Below are positions 53,594 to 61,810 of a stretch of 64,000 nucleotides of DNA, in pieces. Positions within the stretch are counted from its first letter, which is position 1. Every line of letters begins with the position of its first letter. The stretch spans positions 49,204 to 113,203 of the forward strand of contig JBBJMP010000021.1 of assembly GCA_037718865.1 (NCBI GenBank). The letters are read 5' to 3'. Made by a program: the position numbers and the translations under genes. Below the pieces are notes generated by a model. It did not search any database. It was not told the DNA's origin and was given only the letters and a program-made list of their open reading frames with translations. Origin of the DNA: JADCRZ01 sp037718865 (GTDB lineage Bacteria; Bacteroidota; Bacteroidia; Chitinophagales; Chitinophagaceae).

Positions 53594-55990
53594 ATGGCTT
53601 TAGAAAGTGTTCAAATGAAGGTGTCGGGTTTAATGTGTTCCTTCTGTACAATGAGTGTTGAAAAGGCTTTGAAAAGGTATCCTGCTATCAACAGTGTGAT
53701 GGTAAACCTTGTTCATGGAATTGTTTTGGTAGAAGCTGATACCGCTAAAATGAACCGTGAGCAATTGGCAGAAGCAGTTGAAAAATTGGGCTATAGTGTA
53801 TCTGCCACTGAAGTGCAGCAATATAAAACAGATGAAGAACTTTTTGGACTGATTAAACAACGTGGTACGATTGGAATGGTTGCTTCTGTAATTGACTTAT
53901 TTGTTGACCCTTTAAATCTTTTCGGCATTCCTCAACCTTATCGCACTTATTTCAGTCTTGCTGTTGCTGCCTTTGTTTTGTTTTGGGTAGGATACCCAAT
54001 ACTTCGCAAAACGATTATGGCTGTAAGGCAAAGGGTAATTAATGCCAATGTCTTATTATCTGCCGGTGCATGGGGTTCTTTTATTGTTGGTATTTTTTCT
54101 TTATTCAATCCTGCACTTCCAAACTTTTTACCTGTTGCTGCCTGGCTAATGTCTTTACATTTATTCTTTGGTTATTTTAAATTAGATACCCGCAAAAAGG
54201 CATCTGATGCAGTACGTAAACTGATTAACCTGCAACCTGCAAAAGCAAGGGTGTTGAGAGGTGCACAATTTGCTGATGTATTAACCAAAGATGTTTTAGT
54301 AAATGAAGTGGTTGAGGTTCGCCCCGGTGAACGTATTCCTTTAGATGGTATTGTCTTAAATGGTAATGGCAGTGTTGATGAAGCAAGTTTTACCGGTGAA
54401 AGTACTCCTGCAAACAAAGAGGTTGGTGCTGCTGTGATTGGTGGTACTTTAAATCTCGATGGCGCTTTACAAATAAAGGTTACTAAAGTTGGACAGGATA
54501 GTTTCCTAAGTCAGATTGTAAGTTTAATGAGCCGTATTGCTGAAAAGAAACCACCTGTGGAATTGTTGGCAGATAAGCTAATGAACTATTACGGACCTGT
54601 TGTATTTATTGTTGCTGCTATTGCTTTTGTTGTGTGGGGATTGGCAACAGGTAATTATATACAAGCAACACTTGTATTGCTGACCACTGTTATTATGGGT
54701 TATCCTTGTGCTTTAGGTATTACTACTCCAATGCTTGCTGCTATTGCCGGTGGTAAAGGAATATCAATTGGTTTATTAGTAAAAGCAAGTGAAGTGTTTT
54801 ATGGATTGTCAAGAGTTGACACCATTGTATTTGATAAAACAGGTACACTAACTTATGGTAAACCTACTGTCACTGATGTTCATGCACTCAATGGAAACAG
54901 TAATGAATTACTATCTGTTGCTGAAGCATTAGAAAGTAAATCTGAACACCCGATAGGACAAGCCATTACTTTCTTTGCACAAAAAGAAAGTGCCCCTAAG
55001 TTGTCTGTGAATAATTTTAAAGCTATACCCGGAAATGGTGTTACAGGAATTATTAATGGCGATGCTGTATTAGCCGGTAAGCCTTCTTTTATTGAACAAA
55101 GTAATATTGTTGTTTCTGAAAGTATTAAGCGTTCTATCAATGCTTTTGGTGATGAGGGTAAAACTGCTGTTGTTATTTGTAAGGGTGTGCAAGTGATTGG
55201 TGTGATTGCTTTACAAGATACTCCACGCCCTACAGGTAAACAGGTGATTGATAAGATGAAGCAAAGAGGCATTAGAACTGTAATGCTTACCGGTGATGCT
55301 AAACAGGTGGCAGAGCCTATTGCAAAAAACCTTGGCATTGATGAAGTGCAGGCTGAACTTTTACCGAGTGAAAAAGCCACTTCTATTGAAGAATTGCAGA
55401 AGAAAGGTTATAAGGTTGCTATGGTGGGTGATGGTATAAATGATGCACCTGCATTAGCACAAAGTGATGTAGGAATTGCTATAGGTGCAGGTACTGATGT
55501 TGCAATAGAAGCTGCCGGTGTTATACTAATTGGCGACAGGTTAATTGATGTATTGAATGCTGTTATCTTAGGAAAGGCAAGCTATAAAACAATGATAGGA
55601 AATGTGATTGTTGCGGTGCTTTTTAATATTGTTGGAATGCTGCTTGCAACCCTTGGTTTCATAACTCCTATGCTTGCTATTGTGGTAATGATAGTAAGTA
55701 TTTTTGCTATCTTAATCAATACGCTTCGCATAAGAACGTTACGACTTGAAGTAATTAAAGAGGAAACAACAACGACACTAACAGCGGCAAGTTTTAAAGT
55801 AACGAATATGGTTTGTGAAGGGTGTGCAGAAAAGATAACTACCGCACTTACGGCATTGCCCGGTGTGAAAGATGTTAAGACTAAAGTGATTTCAAAACAG
55901 GTACAGGTAAATTATTATCCTGACCAGGTGAAGCATGATGAACTGAAAAAGGTGTTAGAGAAAGAAGGGTTCAATGCTGTTGAAGTATAG
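53594..55990 (+). CDS. P1B-type heavy-metal ATPase with YPC motif and HMA domains at both ends
   Basis: 798 residues. An N-terminal HMA domain (SGLMCSFCTMSVEKAL, C15/C18) is followed by transmembrane helices and an actuator with TGES (267-270). The transport-site helix reads MGYPCALGITTPM, so the motif is YPC (370-372) where copper pumps have CPC. Next come the phosphorylation site DKTGTLTYGKP (D414), SEHPIGQ and GDGINDAPALAQSDVGIAIG. A second HMA domain is fused at the C-terminus (NMVCEGCAEKI, C741/C744). The late membrane region has FN and MIVSI instead of the YN and MxxSS of Cu(I) pumps. The ion is therefore open; a soft metal is likely given the Cys motifs. It is the core of the cassette. 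Confidence 0.92.
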   Translation: MALESVQMKVSGLMCSFCTMSVEKALKRYPAINSVMVNLVHGIVLVEADTAKMNREQLAEAVEKLGYSVSATEVQQYKTDEELFGLIKQRGTIGMVASVIDLFVDPLNLFGIPQPYRTYFSLAVAAFVLFWVGYPILRKTIMAVRQRVINANVLLSAGAWGSFIVGIFSLFNPALPNFLPVAAWLMSLHLFFGYFKLDTRKKASDAVRKLINLQPAKARVLRGAQFADVLTKDVLVNEVVEVRPGERIPLDGIVLNGNGSVDEASFTGESTPANKEVGAAVIGGTLNLDGALQIKVTKVGQDSFLSQIVSLMSRIAEKKPPVELLADKLMNYYGPVVFIVAAIAFVVWGLATGNYIQATLVLLTTVIMGYPCALGITTPMLAAIAGGKGISIGLLVKASEVFYGLSRVDTIVFDKTGTLTYGKPTVTDVHALNGNSNELLSVAEALESKSEHPIGQAITFFAQKESAPKLSVNNFKAIPGNGVTGIINGDAVLAGKPSFIEQSNIVVSESIKRSINAFGDEGKTAVVICKGVQVIGVIALQDTPRPTGKQVIDKMKQRGIRTVMLTGDAKQVAEPIAKNLGIDEVQAELLPSEKATSIEELQKKGYKVAMVGDGINDAPALAQSDVGIAIGAGTDVAIEAAGVILIGDRLIDVLNAVILGKASYKTMIGNVIVAVLFNIVGMLLATLGFITPMLAIVVMIVSIFAILINTLRIRTLRLEVIKEETTTTLTAASFKVTNMVCEGCAEKITTALTALPGVKDVKTKVISKQVQVNYYPDQVKHDELKKVLEKEGFNAVEV

Positions 55991-56033
55991 AACAAGTTTA
56001 TAGTAATCTTTAAATAATCATCAAATCTCAATT

Positions 56034-56390
56034 ATGAAATTGCTTGTTATGAAAATATCCATTTCAATGTGTTTAGTAGTTGCACTTGCCCTTACTGCCT
56101 GTGCCCAGGAAAAAAAGAAAGCTGAACAAACTTCTCCTAAAGAACAAACAAAAACAGCAGTAATGCAAAAAGTGCAAATGCCTGTTGATGGCATGGTGTG
56201 TAATGCCTGCCAATCGAATGTAAAGAAAACAATCAAGTCAATAGATGGTGTATCAGATGTAGAAGTAAACCTTGAAAAGAGGTTTGCTTTATTTACTTAT
56301 GATCCACAGAAGGTAAAGGTTGAGCAGGTACAAAAAGCCGTTAATGATAAAGGTTTTACCGCAGGCAAACCACAAGAGGTTAAGCAATGA
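56034..56390 (+). CDS. Lipoprotein with one HMA domain
   Basis: 118 residues. The lipobox is VVALALTAC (C23), followed by a charged linker and an HMA domain: VQMPVDGMVCNACQSNVKKTIKSIDGVSDVEVNLE, with the metal-binding CxxC. This is a membrane-tethered, metal-binding carrier outside the cytoplasm, of a type resembling MerP but lipid-anchored. An internal ATG (MKISIS) is an alternative start. The stop codon overlaps the start of the next gene (ATGA), so the two are translationally coupled. It would pass metal to or from the pump or the CcdA-like protein. Confidence 0.86.
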   Translation: MKLLVMKISISMCLVVALALTACAQEKKKAEQTSPKEQTKTAVMQKVQMPVDGMVCNACQSNVKKTIKSIDGVSDVEVNLEKRFALFTYDPQKVKVEQVQKAVNDKGFTAGKPQEVKQ

Positions 56391-57073
56391 GTTTAGAACA
56401 ATTTGTACAACAATTTAGTCAGGCACTTTCTCATGGGTCTGCTTATAGTTTACTGATTGCTGCCGGTGCAGGAATGATAACTACAGGTGTTTGCCCATGT
56501 ACTTTACCTGTAGGGCTTGGTATAGCCGGACTTGTAAGCAGTAATACAGAAAATAAAACTAACAGAGGGTTTATGATTGCCCTTGGTTTCTTCTGTGGCA
56601 TAGTATTTTGTCTTTCCCTATTAGGTGCTTTGGCTGGAAGATTAGGTATATTTCTAACTGAAACATTTGGTCAATATTGGGCTTTGTCAATGGCTGTAAT
56701 ATCTGCTGTTGCCGCAGCACTTGCCTTTTATGGTCCTCGTCTTACTGTCACTAAATTAGCTGCCTTACGCCGTCCCGGTATTGGTGGCTCTTTTGTTTAT
56801 GGTTTGGTATTCAGCTTGGGTACTTCTGCTGCTCCTTTATTATTGCTTCTGTCTGTGGCTGCAGCTACGGCAAACCCAATTTATGGGTTTATCCTCGCTT
56901 TGGCTTTTGGTATTGGAAGAGGACTACCTTTTTTAATTGTAAGTGCTTTTGCCGGTGCTGTTACAAAGTTTGCTCAACTTACCTGGCTTAGAAGAACTAT
57001 TCAAATTGTAAGCGGATTTGCTTTATTGTTTGTATGCTATTATTATGTAAAGGTGTTTATTGATTTGCAGTAA
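56387..57073 (+). CDS. CcdA/DsbD-like membrane protein with CPC motif
   Basis: 228 residues with about six membrane helices. The N-terminal region carries ITTGVCPCTLPVGLGIAGLV, a CPC (C36-C38) at the place where CcdA proteins have a single redox Cys before a Pro. TSAAPLLLLLSVAAATANPIYGFILALAFGIGRGLPFL provides the second half. CcdA proteins pass electrons from cytoplasmic thioredoxin to outside thiols. Here it may instead keep the cysteines of the HMA lipoprotein reduced, or itself carry metal. It is coupled to the HMA lipoprotein gene by a 4-bp overlap and ends the operon. Confidence 0.8.
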   Translation: MSLEQFVQQFSQALSHGSAYSLLIAAGAGMITTGVCPCTLPVGLGIAGLVSSNTENKTNRGFMIALGFFCGIVFCLSLLGALAGRLGIFLTETFGQYWALSMAVISAVAAALAFYGPRLTVTKLAALRRPGIGGSFVYGLVFSLGTSAAPLLLLLSVAAATANPIYGFILALAFGIGRGLPFLIVSAFAGAVTKFAQLTWLRRTIQIVSGFALLFVCYYYVKVFIDLQ

Positions 57074-57194
57074 TACTCAATTAAGGTTTGTTTATAATTC
57101 CAAAATCGCCTGTAATTCTTTTGCCTGAAACACCATTGTAATTGTTATCAAAATACAAAGTAAATGTTCCTCAGTTGCAAAATCAACATCAGGG

Positions 57195-57377
57195 ATAAAA
57201 CGCTTTGCCAAAGGCATACAATCCGATTTTCAGGCGGTTAATAATGCAGTGCTAACTCCATATAGTAATGGACAGGTCGAAGGACAGGTTAACAGATTGA
57301 AAAATATCAAAAGGCGAATGTATGGAAGAGCTGGATTTGAATTGCTGCGCAGAATGGTAATCTTTAAATCCGGTTAA
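57195..57377 (+). pseudogene. ISL3-family transposase, C-terminal remnant
   Basis: Reading from 57195 gives IKRFAKGIQSDFQAV, then PYSNGQVEGQVNRLKNIKRRMYGRAGFELLRRMV and a TAA stop at 57375-57377. The WSNGQVEGQ..RLK..KR.MYGRA.F.LL pattern is the conserved C-terminus of ISL3-family DDE transposases. Only about 60 residues remain; the rest of the gene and the left end of the element are missing. An inverted-repeat-like end follows directly. It marks a past IS insertion inside the island. Confidence 0.85.
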
Positions 57378-57400
57378 TTCACCAAATGTGACGAAGAACC
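57378..57400. repeat. Likely right inverted repeat of the ISL3 remnant
   Basis: TTCACCAAATGTGACGAAG-AACC follows the transposase stop; on the other strand it starts GGTTCTTCGTCACATTTGG, the form expected for ISL3 ends. The matching left end is absent. Confidence 0.6.
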
Positions 57401-57628
57401 ACTTTGCCCGAAATTTCCAATAACCATTCATTCCAGGTTCATCCGGATCGGGAACGTCAAGTGCAAAGAATACAGCCTGGCACCTTTGCTGAATGAATCT
57501 CATATTTATAAACGAATTTATTGTAAATGCGCTCATAAAGATGCTGCCCTACAATTGGGTTGCTGATTATCGAATGTTACTCTTTAAACCCCCGGCTTGT
57601 TTCTACTGGCCGGGATTTTTTGGCTCCA
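57401..57628. other. Unassigned stretch in the island
   Basis: 228 bp between the IS end and the AlbA_2 gene's 3' end. A minus-strand frame starts at 57536 and reads MSAFTINSFINMRF and LDVPDPDEPGMNGYWKF before it runs into the IS end. It could be a gene cut by the IS, but I cannot recognise it. Confidence 0.4.
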
Positions 57629-58717
57629 TTATGGATCTAACACTTTCATAATGGGTAACCATAACATATCTTCTTTAAACTTCTTAATTATAAAGTTGTT
57701 TATTACATTAATACCCTCTTTTTTGGACAGGGTATTCTCGTCGTCATCATCATATAAATACCGGTTCTCATTTGCTTCGAGTGTATCATATCTTACGCCT
57801 AATATACCTGAGTTAAAATGCCCATTATATTGAGAAGTAATTACAGGCGAAAGATCACCCCAAACACTTAGTTGAATCGATAGCTGTTTCCCATAATTTT
57901 TATCCCTATCTCGTATAACAAAGAAGTTTTCCACAAAAGGCATTTTATAATGGAGTACTTTCTTTGCTTCTGATGTGATAACTTTTTCAAAACCAATGGT
58001 AGGAATCGAAGTACAATCACAACTGATCAAGTCAGCGCCGTCTACATTTATGGCGTATGTTACATTTTTATCATGTATATATTTCGAAAGGTTTCTAATG
58101 CAAACAATCAATGGAATAATTGCATATTTTGGCAATTCAATAGCCGTAGATAATAAAACTTGCGCATACAGCTTAGGAAGGGTTATCTTCTTCATTAAAG
58201 CCTCAACGTATTGATGAGGGGCTGGCCTGGTGGATCCGTCCATCCTCATGTAATAAGTACCCTTATATTGATGAGGTGCAAAATCACTTTTGCTAGTTTC
58301 AAAAACATAACAATAAGTATCATTGCCCAGATCAATAGGTTGAAAATTGATTCTTAAGGGTGTTGGACTAATTTCTGAAGCAATTCTATTTATAAACTGA
58401 TCCCTTTCAATTTTAACGGAGACCGGAGTCAAATCACCTTTGCACACTTTTTCTTTATTCCCATTGTCTGTTGGTATCGGAGCTCCCCAAATCAAGACCC
58501 CTCCTTCCGAATTTAGAAAAGCGCAAATAGTTTTTATGATATCGCTGAGCTTTTCCTTGTCACGGCTGTTCTTTGTTCCTTGTTGATTGTTATAATCAAC
58601 ATATGATTTGTATTCTGAGATATCAGTTTCCCCCTGTTCTTTGGAAAAGTGATTCTCAATATCTTCTTTTATCAAGCAATGAATTGCCTTATTAAATATG
58701 GCTTCCGTTATTGTCAT
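57629..58717 (-). CDS. AlbA_2 (Schlafen-type) domain protein
   Basis: 362 residues, no signal. The AlbA_2 domain occupies about 30-185: ETDISEYKSYVDY, KLSDIIKTICAFLNSEGGVLIWGAP, and GTYYMRMDGSTRPAPHQYVEALM are its hallmarks (an acidic .E.K, AF.N..GG.L..G and Y.R....T). Such domains bind nucleic acid or ATP-like ligands and occur in regulators and in several phage-defence genes. The C-terminal half (about 190-362) is a beta-rich region I do not recognise. It is the only gene on the minus strand in the island and lies next to the tRNA attachment end, a place where cargo and defence genes often sit. Confidence 0.8.
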   Translation of the reverse strand: MTITEAIFNKAIHCLIKEDIENHFSKEQGETDISEYKSYVDYNNQQGTKNSRDKEKLSDIIKTICAFLNSEGGVLIWGAPIPTDNGNKEKVCKGDLTPVSVKIERDQFINRIASEISPTPLRINFQPIDLGNDTYCYVFETSKSDFAPHQYKGTYYMRMDGSTRPAPHQYVEALMKKITLPKLYAQVLLSTAIELPKYAIIPLIVCIRNLSKYIHDKNVTYAINVDGADLISCDCTSIPTIGFEKVITSEAKKVLHYKMPFVENFFVIRDRDKNYGKQLSIQLSVWGDLSPVITSQYNGHFNSGILGVRYDTLEANENRYLYDDDDENTLSKKEGINVINNFIIKKFKEDMLWLPIMKVLDP

Positions 58718-58770
58718 ATCGGGCGTGTGAAATCATGAAGTAAGTTCCCGCAGGCGTTCCCGCAAATAAA

Positions 58771-58806
58771 AAAAGGCTTTATAATCAACTGATTTGTAAG
58801 CCTTTT
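58771..58806 (-). terminator. Terminator of tRNA-Cys
   Basis: AAAAGGCTT (58771-58779) pairs with AAGCCTTTT (58798-58806); on the minus strand it ends in T-rich sequence. It resembles the hairpin left at 52334-52360. Confidence 0.65.
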
Positions 58807-58814
58807 CCATTTTA

Positions 58815-58835
58815 TATTGAGGTCCCGAGCGGATT
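58815..58835. repeat. attR-like direct repeat within tRNA-Cys
   Basis: Identical over 21 bp to 52368-52388. It covers the last bases of the tRNA-Cys acceptor and T arm plus flanking sequence. Confidence 0.85.
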
Positions 58836-58890
58836 CGAACCGCTGTGGGAGCTTTTGCAGAGCTCAGCCTAGCCACTCGGCCACAGGACC
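58820..58890 (-). tRNA. tRNA-Cys (GCA)
   Basis: On the minus strand the acceptor GGTCCTG pairs with CGGGACC, the anticodon stem GAGCT/AGCTC encloses the loop CTGCAAA (anticodon GCA), and the T arm is AGCGG-TTCGAAT-CCGCT. The discriminator base is T, as is usual for Cys. CCA is not encoded. A possible -7 box (TATTTTCG, one mismatch) lies at 58905-58912 on the minus strand. The 3' end is the attachment site of the island on its left. Confidence 0.95.
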
Positions 58891-59000
58891 TTTTTGAACA
58901 GCTGCGAAAATAAGATATTTTTGATAAAAGACTAAATCGGTTTTGGTTATTTCATTTTAAAGCGATAGCCGATAACGCGTCCAATCTAAAACTTATTTTT

Positions 59001-59879
59001 ATGCAACGCATTGCCGAGTCGGAACTCATCATTAACCAGCGCGGGGCAGTATACCACCTTGATTTACTACCGGAAGAGCTGGCTCCTACTATAATCACTG
59101 TAGGCGATCCTGAACGGGTAAGGCAGGTAAGCAGGCATTTCGACCGGGTTGAATGCAAAAGCCAATATCGTGAATTTGTAACGCATACCGGCTACCTGGG
59201 AACAAAACGGATATCTGTGATATCGACAGGCATTGGTACGGATAATATAGATATCGTACTAAATGAACTGGATGCTTTGATAAACATTGATTTTGAGTCA
59301 AGGACCCTTAAACGGGATTTAACGCAACTGCAGATCATTCGTATTGGTACAGCCGGCTCTTTGCAAAAACATATTCCTGTCGACAGTCATGTGGCTTCCA
59401 CACATGGCCTAGGTATAGATAACCTGCTTAATTTTTACAGGAACGTAAATAATGAACAGGAAAAGCAGCTCCTGCAGGCTTTCATTACCCAAACGCAGCT
59501 GCACCACCACTTATCTCATCCGTATATCACTAGCTGCAGTGCCTCACTCATCAAACATTTTGTAAAAGAGTTTCATCACGGAATAACTGTAACCTGTCCT
59601 GGTTTTTATGGCCCACAGGGAAGGATACTCAGGCTTGGCCTGAATTATCCGGACCTTATTGAACGACTGACCCACTTTAGCTTTGGGCAGCACCAAATAT
59701 GCAATTTTGAGATGGAAACAGCAGGGATTTACGGATTAGGCAAATTGCTTGGCCATCATTGCCTGAGCCTTAGTGTTATTGTCGCCAACCGGGTCCTTCA
59801 CGAATTTTCAAAAAATCCCAATGCAGCCATGGAAAAACTGATAAAGCAGACCCTGGAAGTAGTCAGTGGTGAGATGTGA
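59001..59879 (+). CDS. Nucleoside phosphorylase (uridine phosphorylase-like)
   Basis: 292 residues of the PNP/UDP family. Features are TIITVGDPERVRQVSRHFD (phosphate loop), VISTGIGTDNIDIVLNELDAL, RIGTAGSLQKHIPVDSHVAST and FEMETAGIYGLGKLLGHH (ribose-binding Met-Glu). The length fits uridine phosphorylase-type enzymes, which split a nucleoside to base and ribose-1-phosphate. The exact nucleoside is uncertain. It begins 110 bp from the tRNA-Cys gene and is transcribed away from it. Confidence 0.92.
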   Translation: MQRIAESELIINQRGAVYHLDLLPEELAPTIITVGDPERVRQVSRHFDRVECKSQYREFVTHTGYLGTKRISVISTGIGTDNIDIVLNELDALINIDFESRTLKRDLTQLQIIRIGTAGSLQKHIPVDSHVASTHGLGIDNLLNFYRNVNNEQEKQLLQAFITQTQLHHHLSHPYITSCSASLIKHFVKEFHHGITVTCPGFYGPQGRILRLGLNYPDLIERLTHFSFGQHQICNFEMETAGIYGLGKLLGHHCLSLSVIVANRVLHEFSKNPNAAMEKLIKQTLEVVSGEM

Positions 59880-60048
59880 GAGGTGAGATGTAAGATGTAA
59901 AGATCCTGCAAATTCAATATGCAATGGGCCGCCGACACTTTAATTCTTGTTATAATCCCGCAAAAAACTTTCGCTATTTGAACTTGCTTTAACTTGCAGC
60001 CCGAAACTGCGATTGGTCACCCAGTTAATATCGCAGGTTAAACGCGCT

Positions 60049-60834
60049 ATGCATATTCATTTTTATAAATACCAGGGAACCGGAAACGATTTTGTGATCC
60101 TGGACAACCGGAACGAACTGTATTCGGATCTGCAAAAAAAACAAATTGCAATGATCTGCGACCGGCGATTTGGCGTTGGAGCAGACGGATTGATGTTGCT
60201 CACTTTGAAAGACGGATACGACTTCGAAATGATCTATTATAATTCAGATGGCAATGAAAGCAGCATGTGTGGGAACGGCGGACGCTGTCTCGTTAAGTTT
60301 TCCAGCCATCTGGGCATTCGCAAAAGCGTTTACCGGTTCCTGGCTGTGGATGGCGAACACGAAGCGGAGATCGATGATGATGGTACGGTAAGCCTTAAAA
60401 TGAATGATGTTGCAAATATCGAGCAGTTTCATGGCGATGCCATCCTGGATACCGGCTCGCCGCACTATGTAAAACTTGTCAATAATGTATGGAATACCGA
60501 TGTCTGTAGCAAGGGCCGGGCTATACGTAATTATCCGCCTTTTGTCCAACAAGGTATCAACGTTAATTTTGTTGAACAAACGGAAAACGATCAGATCATC
60601 GTCCGGACATATGAACGGGGTGTAGAAGATGAAACGTATAGTTGCGGAACCGGCGTAACCGCCAGTGCCCTGGTATGCTACCATAACGAAACCGGGTATA
60701 ACAATGTAAATGTGATTACCAAAGGCGGAAAGTTATCCGTAGAGTTTGACCGCCTTGACGATAAGGCTTATAATAACATCTGGCTTTGCGGACCTGCAGA
60801 AAAAGTGTTCGAAGGAGATATGGAATTGAATTAG
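60049..60834 (+). CDS. dapF: Diaminopimelate epimerase
   Basis: 261 residues from the ATG at 60049; an upstream TTG at 60013 adds residues that do not fit the family. The two catalytic cysteines are C74 (MCGNGGRC) and C199 (SCGTGVTAS), and the N-terminus HFYKYQGTGNDFVILDNR is typical. DapF converts LL- to meso-diaminopimelate, the precursor of lysine and of peptidoglycan. The enzyme is cytoplasmic. Gene length and motifs are standard. The CorA gene follows 31 bp later. Confidence 0.97.
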   Translation: MHIHFYKYQGTGNDFVILDNRNELYSDLQKKQIAMICDRRFGVGADGLMLLTLKDGYDFEMIYYNSDGNESSMCGNGGRCLVKFSSHLGIRKSVYRFLAVDGEHEAEIDDDGTVSLKMNDVANIEQFHGDAILDTGSPHYVKLVNNVWNTDVCSKGRAIRNYPPFVQQGINVNFVEQTENDQIIVRTYERGVEDETYSCGTGVTASALVCYHNETGYNNVNVITKGGKLSVEFDRLDDKAYNNIWLCGPAEKVFEGDMELN

Positions 60835-60865
60835 TATATCAACCACTATTATAATCTGGCGTACT

Positions 60866-61804
60866 GTGATTCAATACTTCAAAAATATAGATCAACAAAC
60901 CATTGCCATAGACAAGCCGGATTCTGGGGCCTGGGTGAACGTTTTACCTCCTTTAAAACAAGAAGAGTTCTCTGAACTGTCTAGCGGGTTGAGTATTCCT
61001 CTTGACTTTCTAACCGATTCGTTAGACATCGATGAACGTACCCGGTTCGAAGAAGAAGACAATGTAAAACTGATCGTGATCAAAACCCCTACGGAAAATA
61101 ATTCTTTTAATGAAAGTGATGCATTCTATATTACCATCCCGATCTGTATAATCCTGACACACAACCAGATCGTCACCGTAAACTCGTTCGAAAACGCCGC
61201 AATAAAAAAATTCTTAAGCACTTTCAGGCACCGTCATCCTGACAACCGTAAAATGATGGCGCTCAAAATTTTTGAAAAAGTTGTTCAAAATTTCCTGGAC
61301 TACCTCAAAGAAATAAACCAGCGCAGGAATGCACTCGAACAAAAGCTGTATGCCAGCAACCGCAATGAACAATTGCTTGACCTGATGCGTATACAGAAAA
61401 GCCTTGTTTACTTTATTACTGCCCTCCGGTCGAACGAATTGCTGCTGATGAAACTGGAAAGGACCAATTTCTTATCCTTAAATGAAGAAGAACGCGAATT
61501 TCTGAACGATCTGATCGTCGACAACTCACAGGCCCTGGAGATGTCTAACATTTATACCAATATCTTAAGCAGCACGTTGGACGCCTATGCGAGCATCATT
61601 GCCAATAACCAGAATATCGTTTTAAAGCGTTTGTCGGTAATTACAATCGTACTGACCTTCCCTGTACTGGTGGCCAGCATATACGGCATGAATGTGCCGA
61701 TCCCTTACCAGCAATCACCTTATGCGTTCTACATCCCTGTATTATTATCTCTAATCATTTCTTTGGTGATTGGCTATTTTTTCCTCCGAAAAAAAATTTT
61801 TTAA
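60866..61804 (+). CDS. corA: CorA-family divalent cation transporter
   Basis: 312 residues, start codon GTG at 60866. A long cytoplasmic helical domain (to about 250) precedes two C-terminal membrane helices with the pore motif YGMNVP between them (SIYGMNVPIPYQ) and a final basic end (FLRKKIF). The GMN motif is the CorA hallmark for Mg2+ (also Co2+, Ni2+) uptake as a pentamer. The Nudix gene begins 6 bp after it, so the two share a transcript, which is likely to include dapF. Confidence 0.94.
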   Translation: MIQYFKNIDQQTIAIDKPDSGAWVNVLPPLKQEEFSELSSGLSIPLDFLTDSLDIDERTRFEEEDNVKLIVIKTPTENNSFNESDAFYITIPICIILTHNQIVTVNSFENAAIKKFLSTFRHRHPDNRKMMALKIFEKVVQNFLDYLKEINQRRNALEQKLYASNRNEQLLDLMRIQKSLVYFITALRSNELLLMKLERTNFLSLNEEEREFLNDLIVDNSQALEMSNIYTNILSSTLDAYASIIANNQNIVLKRLSVITIVLTFPVLVASIYGMNVPIPYQQSPYAFYIPVLLSLIISLVIGYFFLRKKIF

Positions 61805-61810
61805 CGGGTT

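Larger units (their letters stand above)
52368..58835. mobile_element. Genomic island in tRNA-Cys carrying a metal/thiol transport cassette
   Basis: About 6.4 kb between two copies of a 21-bp sequence that ends the tRNA-Cys gene. The intact tRNA is at the right side, a 3' fragment at the left, as expected for insertion into the 3' end. Contents differ in codon and base use from the flanks. They are a CsoR-type regulator, a cysteine-rich thioredoxin-like protein, a P1B ATPase, an HMA lipoprotein, a CcdA-like protein, an ISL3 remnant and an AlbA_2 protein. No recombinase gene is present, so the element is probably a non-autonomous or decayed remnant. Confidence 0.75.

Noticed and set aside
57252..57536. 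A 94-residue minus-strand frame over the IS remnant
   Set aside because: Its C-terminal half is the antisense of the ISL3 transposase. Only 57401-57536 could be an interrupted gene, and this is unproven.
59871..59901. Short GTGAGATGTGAGAGGTGAGATG repeat after the nucleoside phosphorylase stop
   Set aside because: A simple low-complexity repeat of a few units; too short to support a function.
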